DNA of 64,000 nucleotides from Janthinobacterium sp. TND4EL3. Lineage in GTDB: Bacteria; Pseudomonadota; Gammaproteobacteria; Burkholderiales; Burkholderiaceae_D. Below are positions 16,574 to 26,006 of the stretch, in pieces (the first letter of the stretch is position 1; each line of letters begins with the position of its first letter). The DNA is taken from NCBI RefSeq assembly GCF_900156175.1, contig NZ_FTMV01000013.1, positions 124,001-188,000 on the forward strand, in the 5' to 3' direction. A model generated the notes under the pieces. The model saw only the letters and a list, made by a program, of their open reading frames with translations. It was not told where the DNA came from and ran no database searches. Position numbers and translations under genes: made by a program.

Positions 16574-19500
16574 GATTGTTCAGGCGACTGCCGGGCAGCG
16601 GTGCCTGCAGCTGGCCGGCCAGCGCCAGCGCGGCGCTGCGCAAGCCGGTTTGCGCGCCGTCCGGCGGCAGCAGGTCGAGCATGAAGCGCAGGGGCACGGT
16701 GATCGCTTCGGGTTCGCCGATGCTGCCGTGGCGCCGCACGGCGTCGTGGTACAGCGCCAGGAAGGCGGCGCGCGCCGGCGCGTCGAAGGGCTGGCCGTCG
16801 GGCACCTGCCACAGGGCCGCCAGCAGGGCGGCGCGCACGGGGGCGCCGGCGTCGATGGCGCGGTGTTCGTCCGCGTGGCGCTGGCGCGCATAGGCGAGGG
16901 CGTCGTGCAGCAGGTCGCCCAGTTGCGGGTGCAGCGCCTGCCAGGCGCTGTCGTCGCCATGGGCCTTGAGCAGCAGCGCGCCCGCCAGTAGCTGGAAAAT
17001 CAGGTGGCAGTCGGCTGCGCCGCTGCGCCGCCGCGCTTCCTCCAGCGCTGCCAGGCAGGCGTCCGTCATGGCGCGCAGGGCCGGCGCGCCGGATTGGCCT
17101 TCGCTGCAGGCCAGGCGCGCCTGCAAGGCCCAGTAGCGGCCCAGCAGGGCCAGGCGCTGCGCCGTCGGCGCCAGTGCGATCAGCAGGTCGATATGCTGCT
17201 TGCCGTCCTGCATCAATTGGCGCCCCTGCGCCGCGTCCGGCACGGCGGGCACTTCGATGCCCGCGCCCGCGTCAAGGCCGCACAGGGCCGCGCCCTGGCG
17301 TATTTCCAGTTCCGCCCAGTGCGCCAGCGCGCGCAGGGGCACCTTGCCGTCGGCCGCGCTGTGCGCCGCCCGGTAGTGTTCGATGGCGCGCAGGGTGTTG
17401 TCGATTCCACCGAGGCCGGCGCGCGTGGCTGCCATGTTTTCGCGGATGTCGGCGCAGCCGAAGAAGCGCGCGCGCACGGCGTCCTCGATGCTGGCCAGTT
17501 TCTCCTCGATGGCCGCGCGGCGCGCCGCATCGGCGCCCGCCAGGCGGGCGTGCAGGGTTTCCAGGTCGGCCAGCAGGTGGCCATGGTAGTGGTAATCGGG
17601 CGCTTGCCAGGGCCGGCTTTGCGTATTCGGAAAGCGGTAGCGGTCATCGCCATACGCCTGGTAGGCGCCCCAGGTGTTCGAGGCGGGGAATTGCACGTAC
17701 GTGGCCTCGCGCGCCAGGCGCACGGCGTCGCCGAAATATTCGCCGCTCAGCATGGCGTGATAAAAGCTGTGCGCGAAGATGCTGGCCGCCTGGTCGTCGA
17801 TGCGCCAGCCGGCCGCGATGACCGCCTGCGCGCCCATGTCGATGAAGGCCGTGGCCAGGCTGGCGGCCAGTTTCGACCAAGGCGCGATGGCGTCCGGGCG
17901 CATGTCGCCCAGGTGGCAGCAATTGATGAAGACGAAGTGCGGCACGCGTTTGAGCTTGCTCACCTGCGCCGCCGTCAGCCGCGTCTTTGGTCCCAGCACC
18001 AGGCCCGTATGCGCGATGCCGGGGCCGGCCACTTCGCCGTGGCCGGCCAGATGGATGGCGAAATAAAGCTCGTCGAACAGGTGCACCAGCACGCGCTGCG
18101 CCTGCGGGCGCAGCAGTTCGCGCACCTGGTAGCCGTACGCGCCGAACATGCGCGCCACGTCCTGCGCCTCGGCTTGCGCGCCGGGCAGTTCGGGCAAGCC
18201 GGAATCGGTGTCGCCGATCACCAGCACGCTGTTGCCGGGCGGGCTGGTGGCGGACGGCTGCTCGCGCAGGCTGGCCAGCTGGCGCACCATGCCGATGCGC
18301 GTCGACAGCGGGCTTTCCTCGCTGCCCGCCTCGTCGCGCATCAGCTCCCAAGGGTAGATGGCGGCGCTCTGGTCGACGGCCAGGATCAGCCCGCGCATCT
18401 CGGGAATGGCCGCTTTCAGGCCATTGGGCAGCATCAGTTCATACAGGGCGCGCGACAGGCCCGGCTGGTCGGTGGTGTTGTCGGTGGCGTCCATGATCAG
18501 GCCATCGACGGCTTGCCGCTGGTTCGGTTCTTCATCGACGCTGTTGTGGGCGCGGTCCGTCAACAGCGTGAAGCGCAGGGCGCCCGAGAGATCCGCGGCG
18601 ACGATCTGCACGCGGCGCCAGCCGTTGTCGCCGCTCAGGCTGGGCAGGATGCGCCGGTAGCCGCCGGGGCTGTGGCGGATGCGCCGTTCGTACGTGAAGC
18701 TGCCCTGGTAGCGCGCCTCGGCCATGATCTGTTCGATGGTCATGGCGGCGGCGATGGCGCGCGCCTCGGACTGTTCATAGATGGCGATATGGCCGATGCG
18801 GCAGGCCATGCCCGCGTCTTCCAGGCGCCGGTTGGCGCTGCGCGCGCCGTCGATCAGGGCGCGCGCGCACAGGGCGATGCTCAAGCCGCCATAGCCGGAG
18901 CCGGACAGCAGGCTGGCCACGCGCAAGCCGTGTTCGCCCATCGGCGGCGTGGCGACATGACCGGCGGCGTGCACCTGCATGCAGACGCACGCGTATTCGA
19001 GCAGGCCGCCGGCAAACGCGCGCGCCAGTTCGCCCGGCGTCAGTTCGCCCAGCGCGCCCAGGCCGATGATGATGGCGCCGCCGGGCCGGCGCGCCGCGTC
19101 CGGCTGCAGCACCACCAGCGCCTCGTCGGGACGTTGCGGGAAGCGCCCCAGCGCGTGGATTTCCTGCAGCCGGCCCGCCAGCAGGCGGTCGAGAAAGCTC
19201 ATGCTGCCGCGCAGCGATTCATAGGCATAGCAGCCGCTCATGACGGGCGCGTCGGCCGAGGCCATGCTGCCGTGGATGACGGAAATGCCCAGGCGCGCCG
19301 GCGCTCCTTCCGGCGCCAGGGCGGCAGGCGCCGCGCCGACGGCCGCGTCGAGCAGCTCCTGCGGCTGCGGATACAGCGGCGGCACGTCGGCGAGCTGCGG
19401 GCGGAAGCGGGGCGGCACGCCGCCCGGCGGATGCGGCGGGCGCCTGGCCAGCTGGGCGCTGCTGCCGCTGTCGAGCAGTTGCGCGATGGCTGGATACGAC

Positions 19501-22013
19501 GCCTTTTGCAGCAGCAGGTCGCCGTGCGCGGCCGGCATGTACCAGGCGCGCACGCCGTCCGGAACGGCGCCGTCCCACGCCGTGCGGCCATCGCCGTCCG
19601 CCGACCAGGCCACGTCGATGCCGCCGTCGCGCAGGCGCAGCGCGACGGGCGTGTCGGCGCAGCCGGCCAGGTAGCTGCAGTGGCGCGCGTCGGGCGGCGC
19701 GGCGGCCAGCAATGCCACGGTGGCGCGTGCCGCCTGCAGGGCCGCGGGCGCCGGCGCATGCCAGCCGCCGGGCAGGCCGGATCGCCGGTCGCCGTCGGCC
19801 AGCCGCGTCCAGGCGTCCGGGTCGAAATAATCGATGCCGCCCGGCGCAGCGTGGGCGGCCGGCCAGGGCAGCATCTCCAGCACGCCGGGAAAGTCGCGCA
19901 CGAAGCCGAGGAACTGGCGCCGCGTGTGCTTCCAGCCTATCCAGCTGGCCAGCATCCGCACCAGCGGATCGCGCCCCAGCAGCACCTGCACCATGGCCTG
20001 CGTGCCCCGGTTGGGCGTGCCCACCTGCAGCAGGCGGCTGCCGGCGATGGCGCCAAAGCGCTGCCAGCGGTCCTTCAGGGCCAGCCGCGCCACCAGTCCG
20101 CCCATGCCGTGGGCGACGATGCGCAGCGGCTGGCCGCGCTGTTCGGCGTCGCGCATGGCGTCGTCGAGCACCGGCAGGAAGGCGGCGCTGCTATCCTGCA
20201 GCGAGAGGCGCCAGTCATAGGTAAAGGGGCGCACTTCCTGGCTTTGCGCGAGAAACCGGGCGAACGGCTCATAGCACGATTCGAGCCAGCCGGCGCTGAC
20301 GATGTGCGGCTGCCCCACGGCCAGGCGCTCGATGCGGCCCTCGACCAGGTTGACGGGGTCGAACCAGATGCGGTTGCTGCCCACCTGCAGGTGGCTGCCC
20401 ATGATGTCGGGCAGCAGCAGCGCGATGGGCGCCTGCGCGCGCCGTTTCGGCACTTCGCCGCCGCGCGCCAGCATGCCGTGTTCCAGGCCGGGCAGCGGCT
20501 CATAGGCTGCGTCGTCGCCGGCCAGCGCCTGCAGCGCGGCCGTGCCGGAAGGGGGGCGCTCGAAGTAGTTCAGGTGGTGCACCTGCGGCCCGCGCAGCAG
20601 CAGTTGCCGCACGGGCGTGCTGCGCATGGCGCCGCCCGCCATCGCGGCGCAATTGACCACCAGGTCGTTCTGGCCGCCATAGAAAAGCTCGCCGAGGCAG
20701 TCGCCCAGCCAGCCCAGCAGGCTCTCGCCGCTGCTGGCGCCGGCCAGCACGTGCAGGGGACTGGCCACGCGCACGTCGGGCGCGTTGAGCAGGGCCACCA
20801 GCGGCGAGTCGGGCATCATCGCTTCGAGGCCGGGCAGGATGCGCGCATCGCAGCGCTGCCGCACCACGGCCAGCAGGAAGGCCGCCGCGCCATCGGGCGC
20901 CCCGGCCGGCGGCGCGGGATCGGCGCCGTGCAGCAGCAGGTTGAACATCACGCTGGCCCAGCGGTCCAGGCGGCCCGACATCAGGGTGGTGCCGCGCGCG
21001 GGACAGGCCACGCGCACGAAACGGGCGACGCGGATGGCGCGCGCCTTCAGCTCCACGCTCAGTTCGCGCAGGCGCGCCGCGTCGTCGGCGTCAGCAGCGC
21101 GCCCGCACAGCTGCGACTGGGCCGTGAAGTGGTCGATGTCGTGGCTGTTGAACGCTTCGCCGCCCACCGTGTTCTCGCTCAGGCGGCCCAGGCCGTCGCT
21201 GGCCAGGTCGACGGCGCCGCGGCTGTCGATGCGCTGCGCCCGCGCCAGCAGTTCGCCCACGAGGCCCCCGCGCGAGTGAGTCAGCAGGTGCAGCACGGCG
21301 CCGTGCGGCAGCTGGCGCACGAGGGCCAGCGCGTTCTGGATCGGGCTTTCGCTGAGGCTGCGGTGTTCGTAGCCGTAGATGCGGTTGCCATACTGCGCCG
21401 CCAGCTGCGGCGCCAGGCCGTTGCGCCACAGGCCGCCAAAGCTGCGCTGCGTGGACGACGCCGTGCCATGCAACAGCAGCAGCACGGGTTCCGGCCCGGC
21501 GGGCAGGCTGGGGACGGCCGTCATGGCGCCGTCGATGCCGCAGCGGTACAGGCCCAGGCGCTGCTCGAGCTGGCGGTCCTGGAAGGCGCCGGCCGCTGCC
21601 AGCGCCGTCATGGCGCCCGCGCCGCCACGGTAGACGCGCAAGGCCCGCAGCATCCAGGCGCCCAGGCCGTCGCGGCTGGCGCCGGGCGGCGCGCGCACGG
21701 CTTGCGGCCGCAGGGCCAGCCCCACGTCGATGGCGGCCGGCGCGCCGTCGCGCGGCTGCGTGGCCGGACCCAGGTAGCGCGGCAGGTCGGCGCTGCTGGC
21801 CAGCAGCGAGCTGCCATCGCACAGCAGCAGTTCCACCACGTCGGCGGGGCCGAGGTCGAGCGTGACGCGGTTGCTGCCGATGCCGCGCGCAGCGGACAGC
21901 ACGTAGGTTTCGCCGTTCCAGCCGGGCGCGACGGGGCCGTCGCCGGCATCGGCGGGACAATCGCGCGTCAGCGTCAGACGCAATTCGGGCGGCGCGGGCG
22001 GGTCGCTGGACAT
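16506..22013 (-). CDS. giant CHAT-domain protein with two alpha/beta hydrolase domains
   Basis: 1835 residues, no signal peptide, probably cytosolic. Domain order: residues 1-165 unknown; about 170-485 a first alpha/beta hydrolase (LLLLHGTAS, nucleophile S247 in THSRGG, D450 in GGQNDLVVN, H479/H480); about 525-840 a second, LCAT-like hydrolase (LLPDIMGSHL, YDWRLSL, H830 in AAHGDLLL) whose nucleophile position reads AHGMGG, so Gly636 replaces Ser; about 905-1150 an unrecognised domain (IIIGLGALGELTPGELA); about 1195-1460 a caspase-like CHAT domain with YPWELMRD, H1325 in HLAGHG and C1366 in NCCHLG; and about 1470-1800 a helical, TPR-like end. CHAT proteases are known in bacterial immunity and cell-death systems, often with sensor or substrate modules. 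No gasdermin or other obvious substrate is adjacent. Role unknown. Confidence 0.85.
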   Translation of the reverse strand: MSSDPPAPPELRLTLTRDCPADAGDGPVAPGWNGETYVLSAARGIGSNRVTLDLGPADVVELLLCDGSSLLASSADLPRYLGPATQPRDGAPAAIDVGLALRPQAVRAPPGASRDGLGAWMLRALRVYRGGAGAMTALAAAGAFQDRQLEQRLGLYRCGIDGAMTAVPSLPAGPEPVLLLLHGTASSTQRSFGGLWRNGLAPQLAAQYGNRIYGYEHRSLSESPIQNALALVRQLPHGAVLHLLTHSRGGLVGELLARAQRIDSRGAVDLASDGLGRLSENTVGGEAFNSHDIDHFTAQSQLCGRAADADDAARLRELSVELKARAIRVARFVRVACPARGTTLMSGRLDRWASVMFNLLLHGADPAPPAGAPDGAAAFLLAVVRQRCDARILPGLEAMMPDSPLVALLNAPDVRVASPLHVLAGASSGESLLGWLGDCLGELFYGGQNDLVVNCAAMAGGAMRSTPVRQLLLRGPQVHHLNYFERPPSGTAALQALAGDDAAYEPLPGLEHGMLARGGEVPKRRAQAPIALLLPDIMGSHLQVGSNRIWFDPVNLVEGRIERLAVGQPHIVSAGWLESCYEPFARFLAQSQEVRPFTYDWRLSLQDSSAAFLPVLDDAMRDAEQRGQPLRIVAHGMGGLVARLALKDRWQRFGAIAGSRLLQVGTPNRGTQAMVQVLLGRDPLVRMLASWIGWKHTRRQFLGFVRDFPGVLEMLPWPAAHAAPGGIDYFDPDAWTRLADGDRRSGLPGGWHAPAPAALQAARATVALLAAAPPDARHCSYLAGCADTPVALRLRDGGIDVAWSADGDGRTAWDGAVPDGVRAWYMPAAHGDLLLQKASYPAIAQLLDSGSSAQLARRPPHPPGGVPPRFRPQLADVPPLYPQPQELLDAAVGAAPAALAPEGAPARLGISVIHGSMASADAPVMSGCYAYESLRGSMSFLDRLLAGRLQEIHALGRFPQRPDEALVVLQPDAARRPGGAIIIGLGALGELTPGELARAFAGGLLEYACVCMQVHAAGHVATPPMGEHGLRVASLLSGSGYGGLSIALCARALIDGARSANRRLEDAGMACRIGHIAIYEQSEARAIAAAMTIEQIMAEARYQGSFTYERRIRHSPGGYRRILPSLSGDNGWRRVQIVAADLSGALRFTLLTDRAHNSVDEEPNQRQAVDGLIMDATDNTTDQPGLSRALYELMLPNGLKAAIPEMRGLILAVDQSAAIYPWELMRDEAGSEESPLSTRIGMVRQLASLREQPSATSPPGNSVLVIGDTDSGLPELPGAQAEAQDVARMFGAYGYQVRELLRPQAQRVLVHLFDELYFAIHLAGHGEVAGPGIAHTGLVLGPKTRLTAAQVSKLKRVPHFVFINCCHLGDMRPDAIAPWSKLAASLATAFIDMGAQAVIAAGWRIDDQAASIFAHSFYHAMLSGEYFGDAVRLAREATYVQFPASNTWGAYQAYGDDRYRFPNTQSRPWQAPDYHYHGHLLADLETLHARLAGADAARRAAIEEKLASIEDAVRARFFGCADIRENMAATRAGLGGIDNTLRAIEHYRAAHSAADGKVPLRALAHWAELEIRQGAALCGLDAGAGIEVPAVPDAAQGRQLMQDGKQHIDLLIALAPTAQRLALLGRYWALQARLACSEGQSGAPALRAMTDACLAALEEARRRSGAADCHLIFQLLAGALLLKAHGDDSAWQALHPQLGDLLHDALAYARQRHADEHRAIDAGAPVRAALLAALWQVPDGQPFDAPARAAFLALYHDAVRRHGSIGEPEAITVPLRFMLDLLPPDGAQTGLRSAALALAGQLQAPLPGSRLNNLSPAPPRNDARNARPDSPAASS

Positions 22014-22295
22014 GCTGTCGGGATGGTGGCTTAAAAGCTGACCTTGATACGGGAGGCGGGAATGCGTGTTGCGTCAGATCAAGCGAGGGCGGGAATTCTG
22101 GCGTGCGACGGGACTGCAGGCGAGCTGGAGGGGACTGGAGCGGGTGGCGGCAGAAACGGACAGCAAGGTTTGGGCTGGGTCTCTTCGCTATTGTGCTCGG
22201 GTGCTCTGCGGTGAGCGAACTGCGCGAATTTTATGGCAAAAGTTCATGGCGCCGGGGACCTGGGTGCCTGGCATGGCAATACGACAGCCGGTGTG

Positions 22296-22583
22296 TCAAT
22301 GTACCGGGGTGGCCGATAGCTCCTTCAGTTCGCGGATGGTGATGTCCGATTTTTCATGCATGCGCAATAAAATCGTTGCACCGACCGATAATTTGCCGTG
22401 CCGAATCTTGCTGATGATGGGGGGCTGGACCTCGAGTACACGGCACAGTTCCGCATCATTTTTGAGATTCATCTTCTCGATCAGGGTATCGAGCAGCTTG
22501 TTGGGCACAAAACTCGATGGTTCGAGCGCGCGCGCCCGGTTCATCGCTTCAATCATTTCCAGCTTCTTTTGCCGAACGTTCAT
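22296..22583 (-). CDS. small HTH (XRE/Cro-like) protein
   Basis: 95 residues. The centre (LLDTLIEKMNLKNDAELCRV, then QPPIISKIRHGKLSVGATIL) has the spacing of a Cro/CI-type helix-turn-helix, with the recognition helix around PPIISKIRHG. It ends in a short helical tail. GGAGGA directly upstream (22588-22593, read on the minus strand) supports the start. It lies 282 bases before the CHAT gene on the same strand and might regulate it, but this is only a positional guess. Confidence 0.72.
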   Translation of the reverse strand: MNVRQKKLEMIEAMNRARALEPSSFVPNKLLDTLIEKMNLKNDAELCRVLEVQPPIISKIRHGKLSVGATILLRMHEKSDITIRELKELSATPVH

Positions 22584-22761
22584 TTACTCCTCCTTCAGGT
22601 TATGCAAGGGACGAGACCACGTTATGCGGCCCCGGCTATAGTTCGTCATCGCAGTACGGCTGTCTCGGTGACGTGACACGATTCGCGTTAAACATTGATA
22701 ACCAGGCAAGTGTTTTCAATAATACTACGATAACAAAACTTGTGACAGATGGTCAGTTAAA

Positions 22762-23454
22762 TTAACTGATTGTTTGATCAATTCGGTTGACGATTGTTGT
22801 ATTTTGTAATCCGCTCGGCGTCAGTATCATGGTCCTGTCCGCCATTTCGGCGGCGGCCAGCGAGTGCGTGACCATGATGGCGCAACTGCCGTTGGCCTTG
22901 ATCTCGGCGCGCAGCAATTGCAGGATGCTGTGCGCCGTGTCCGGATCGAGGTTGCCGGTCGGCTCGTCTGCCAGCACCAGCGCCGGCTTGTGCACGAGCG
23001 CGCGGGCGATGGCCACGCGCTGCATTTCGCCGCCGGACAGCTGCTGCGGAAAGTCGCCGCCGCGTCCGCCCAGTCCCACCGCCTCGAGCATGCTGGCGGC
23101 ACGCTCCTGGGGCAGGCCGTTGAGCAGCAGCGGCAGGGCCACGTTTTGCAGCAGGGTCAGGTGCGGCAAGACGTGAAAAGCCTGGAAAATGAAACCCATG
23201 CGGGCGCGACGCAGCCGGGTCGCGGCGGCGTCATCGAGGCTGGACATGGCGATGCCGTCCACCAGGATAGGGTGGGCTTCGGCGTCCGCATCGGGCGTAT
23301 CGAGACCGGCGATCAGGTTCAGCAGGGTCGACTTGCCCACGCCCGAGTCGCCCATGATGGCGATGAACTCTCCCGCATGGAAGCGGCAGGAAAGGTTCGC
23401 CAGGACGGGCCGGGCATTGGCATAGGACTTCGACAGATGGCGCAATTCGAGCAT
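22762..23454 (-). CDS. ABC transporter ATP-binding protein, LolD/MacB type, without adjacent permease
   Basis: 230 residues from ATG 23454. Walker A is GDSGVGKST, the signature is LSGGEMQRVAIARAL, Walker B is LVLADEPTGNLD and the switch His is in VTHSLAAA. QAFHVLPHLTLLQNVALPLL is typical of the LolD/MacB/FtsE class that powers lipoprotein release, macrolide export or cell-division complexes. These ATPases normally sit next to an FtsX-like permease; here the neighbours are the HTH gene and, divergently, egtD. A 20-codon upstream extension is open but rich in proline and unlikely. Confidence 0.85.
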   Translation of the reverse strand: MLELRHLSKSYANARPVLANLSCRFHAGEFIAIMGDSGVGKSTLLNLIAGLDTPDADAEAHPILVDGIAMSSLDDAAATRLRRARMGFIFQAFHVLPHLTLLQNVALPLLLNGLPQERAASMLEAVGLGGRGGDFPQQLSGGEMQRVAIARALVHKPALVLADEPTGNLDPDTAHSILQLLRAEIKANGSCAIMVTHSLAAAEMADRTMILTPSGLQNTTIVNRIDQTIS

Positions 23455-23766
23455 GGTGTTAACGACTATCGTAAAGGGAGGCACGCGGGGGAGAGGGGGG
23501 CCTGGGAACTGCAATGGCGCGCGGATTGTTTGGCCGGCAATGTGTAGTATACGACAGGCTTATGCTTTTTGCTTGGCAATACCATTTTTATGTGCACGCT
23601 GCCGATTGACCTTAAGTTACCTGCCGCACGGCTGGCTTGCGCGGATTCCGCTATGATGGGAAAAAGTCATCGGCAAAGGCGCCCGCAGACCGCAGCGGCA
23701 GGGGCGGCGTATCCGGTGGCCGACCGTGCAAGCCCTTCGTGAACCTAACATTGACGACGCCAGCCC
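23455..23766. other. intergenic region between the ABC ATPase and egtD
   Basis: 312 bases between divergent genes. It must hold both promoters. A TATGAT sequence at 23652-23657 is a possible -10 for egtD, but I see no matching -35, no clear operator and no coding frame that looks real. Confidence 0.5.
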
Positions 23767-24759
23767 ATGACCACGCCACCCGCGCAGCACCTGTCCGATT
23801 TGTATCCCGCCAGCAACGCTAAAGCGGCCAGCGCCACTCCTGCCACGATAGCCGAGATCAGCGCCGGGCTGCTGGCGCGCGACGCCTGGACCTCGCCCAA
23901 GTACCTGTACGACGCGCTCGGCTCGAAACTGTTCGAAGCCATCTGCGCCTTGCCCGAGTATTATCCGACGCGCACCGAGGCTGCCATCTTCGCCCGCCAC
24001 GGCGCCGATATCGCGCGCGCGGTGGGGCCGGGCAGCACCCTGATCGACCTGGGCGCGGGCAATTGCGCCAAGGCGGCCAGCCTGTTTCCCCTGCTGCACC
24101 CGGCCCAGTATGTGGCCGTGGATATTTCCTATGATTTCCTCAGCGAATCATTGAGCCGGCTGCAGCAGCGCTTTCCGCACATCGAGATGACGGGCCTGGG
24201 CCTGGATTTTTCCAGCCGCCTGGATCTGCCCGACAGCGTGCGCGCGGCGCGGCGCCTGTTCTTCTATCCCGGTTCGTCCATCGGCAATTTTGCACCTGAG
24301 CAAGCAATCGCCTTCCTGCGCCGCCTGCGCGCCAGCGCGGACGGCGACGGCGGCCTGCTGATCGGCGTCGACCTGATCAAGGATGATGCCATCCTCGACG
24401 CCGCCTACGACGACGCGCTCGGCGTCACGGCCGCCTTCAACCTGAACATGCTGCGCCACGTGAACGGCCTGATCGGCGCGGACTTCGACGTGCGCGCATG
24501 GCGGCACCACGGCTTTTTCAATGCCGACGAGAACCGCGTGGAAATGCACCTGGAAGCGCGCAGCGAGCAAGTTGTTCATTGGAAAGGTGGCCAGCGCCGC
24601 TTTGCGAAAGGCGAACGCATCCATACGGAAGACAGCCATAAATACACGCGTGCCGGTTTCGTCGGCTTGCTGGAGCAGGCAGGGTTTTCTACCGTGCAAG
24701 TCTGGACGGATGCGCAGCAGTGGTTTGCCGTCATCTACGCGCGCGTCATCCGGGACTAA
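23767..24759 (+). CDS. egtD: EgtD, L-histidine N-alpha-methyltransferase
   Basis: 330 residues. EgtD trimethylates histidine with SAM to give hercynine, the first step of ergothioneine synthesis. The family features are present: SPKYLYDALGSKLFEAICAL, LPEYYPTRTEAAI, the SAM loop LIDLGAGNCAKA, FFYPGSSIGNF, and NMLRHVNGLIGADF with AWRHHGFFN near the substrate pocket. It is followed after nine bases by egtB, so the two form an operon. Cytosolic. Confidence 0.94.
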   Translation: MTTPPAQHLSDLYPASNAKAASATPATIAEISAGLLARDAWTSPKYLYDALGSKLFEAICALPEYYPTRTEAAIFARHGADIARAVGPGSTLIDLGAGNCAKAASLFPLLHPAQYVAVDISYDFLSESLSRLQQRFPHIEMTGLGLDFSSRLDLPDSVRAARRLFFYPGSSIGNFAPEQAIAFLRRLRASADGDGGLLIGVDLIKDDAILDAAYDDALGVTAAFNLNMLRHVNGLIGADFDVRAWRHHGFFNADENRVEMHLEARSEQVVHWKGGQRRFAKGERIHTEDSHKYTRAGFVGLLEQAGFSTVQVWTDAQQWFAVIYARVIRD

Positions 24760-24768
24760 GAAACGACC

Positions 24769-26001
24769 ATGCTGATCGATCATTACCATACCGTGCGCCA
24801 GCACTCGCTGCGGCTGGCCGCACCGCTGTCCGACGAAGATTGCGGTGCCCAGTCGATGCCGGACGCCAGCCCCGTGAAATGGCACCTCGCGCATACCACC
24901 TGGTTTTTCGAAACGTTTATCCTGGAAAGCATGGAAGAGGGGTTCGCACCGTTCCACCCGGCCTTTCGCGTCCTGTTCAATTCGTATTACAACGGCGTGG
25001 GCGAAAAGCACCCGCGCGCCCAGCGGGGCTTGCTGACGCGCCCCGGCATGGCACAGGTGCGCGCCTACCGGGCCAATGTCGATGCGCGCATCGCCCGGCT
25101 GCTGGCGGGAGAACTGGCCCGCGAGGCGCGCGAGCGGCTGACCATGCTGCTGGCGCTGGGCCTGGAACACGAGCAGCAGCACCAGGAATTGTTGTTGACC
25201 GACGTTAAACACTTGCTGGCGCAGAGCGCGCTGTTTCCAGCGTATTGGGAAGGCACGTTTGCACCAGCGCAACAACTCGCGCTACCCACGGCCTGGCTCG
25301 CCTTCGACGGCGGCCTGGCGCAGATCGGCCATGCGGGCGACGGTTTTTGCTTCGACAACGAATTGCCCCGTCATCCGCAATACGTGGCGCCGTTCGAACT
25401 GGCCACTGCCCTCGTGACGAATGGCGAATTTCTCGCCTTTATCGAGGCGGGCGGCTACCGCACTGCCCATCTGTGGCTGGCCGAAGGCTGGGACTGGGTG
25501 CGCAGCCAGCAGCTGCAATGTCCGCTGTACTGGCAGGTGGATGACGCGGGGCACTGGCAGGAATTTACCTTGTCCGGCTTGCAGCCGCTCGATCCGGCCT
25601 TGCCGGCCACGCATCTGTCGCTGTTCGAGGCGGACGCATATGCGCACTGGGCCGGCGCGCGCCTGCCGACGGAAGGGGAGTGGGAGCTGGCCGCGCAGGG
25701 CGTGGAGGTGGAGGTGGGCCGCCTGCATCCGGCGGCCGGCACGCCGGGAGCAGGCTTGCGGCAAATGTTCGGCCACTGCTGGCAATGGACCAGCAGCAGC
25801 TATGCGCCATATCCCGGCTACCGCACGGCGCCCGGTGCGCTCGGTGAATACAACGGCAAGTTCATGCTGAACCAGTACGTGCTGCGCGGCTCGTCATGCG
25901 CCACGCCGGCCGGCCATGCGCGCGCCAGTTACCGCAATTTCTTCCCGGCTGGTGCGCGCTGGCAATTTTCCGGCATCCGCCTGGCGCGCCAGGTGGAGTA
26001 A
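24769..26001 (+). CDS. egtB: EgtB, hercynine sulfoxide synthase (non-haem iron)
   Basis: 410 residues. The N-terminal DinB-like domain carries the iron-binding histidines (HLAHTTWFFE, H39/H42; HEQQH, H134 and H138) and the C-terminal half is the formylglycine-generating-enzyme-type domain (RLPTEGEWELAA, FGHCWQWTSSSY, YVLRGSSC, RASYRNFFP). EgtB joins a sulfur donor, gamma-Glu-Cys or Cys depending on the type, to hercynine using oxygen. EgtC and the lyase EgtE are not in the window. The gene ends six bases from the convergent chemoreceptor gene. Confidence 0.93.
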   Translation: MLIDHYHTVRQHSLRLAAPLSDEDCGAQSMPDASPVKWHLAHTTWFFETFILESMEEGFAPFHPAFRVLFNSYYNGVGEKHPRAQRGLLTRPGMAQVRAYRANVDARIARLLAGELAREARERLTMLLALGLEHEQQHQELLLTDVKHLLAQSALFPAYWEGTFAPAQQLALPTAWLAFDGGLAQIGHAGDGFCFDNELPRHPQYVAPFELATALVTNGEFLAFIEAGGYRTAHLWLAEGWDWVRSQQLQCPLYWQVDDAGHWQEFTLSGLQPLDPALPATHLSLFEADAYAHWAGARLPTEGEWELAAQGVEVEVGRLHPAAGTPGAGLRQMFGHCWQWTSSSYAPYPGYRTAPGALGEYNGKFMLNQYVLRGSSCATPAGHARASYRNFFPAGARWQFSGIRLARQVE

Positions 26002-26006
26002 GCAGC

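Noticed and set aside
17004-22034. A 1676-codon open frame on the plus strand opposite the CHAT gene
   Set aside because: It mirrors the CHAT gene codon by codon, is rich in Gln, His, Arg and Ala without any domain, and lacks a credible start. It is a by-product of high GC.
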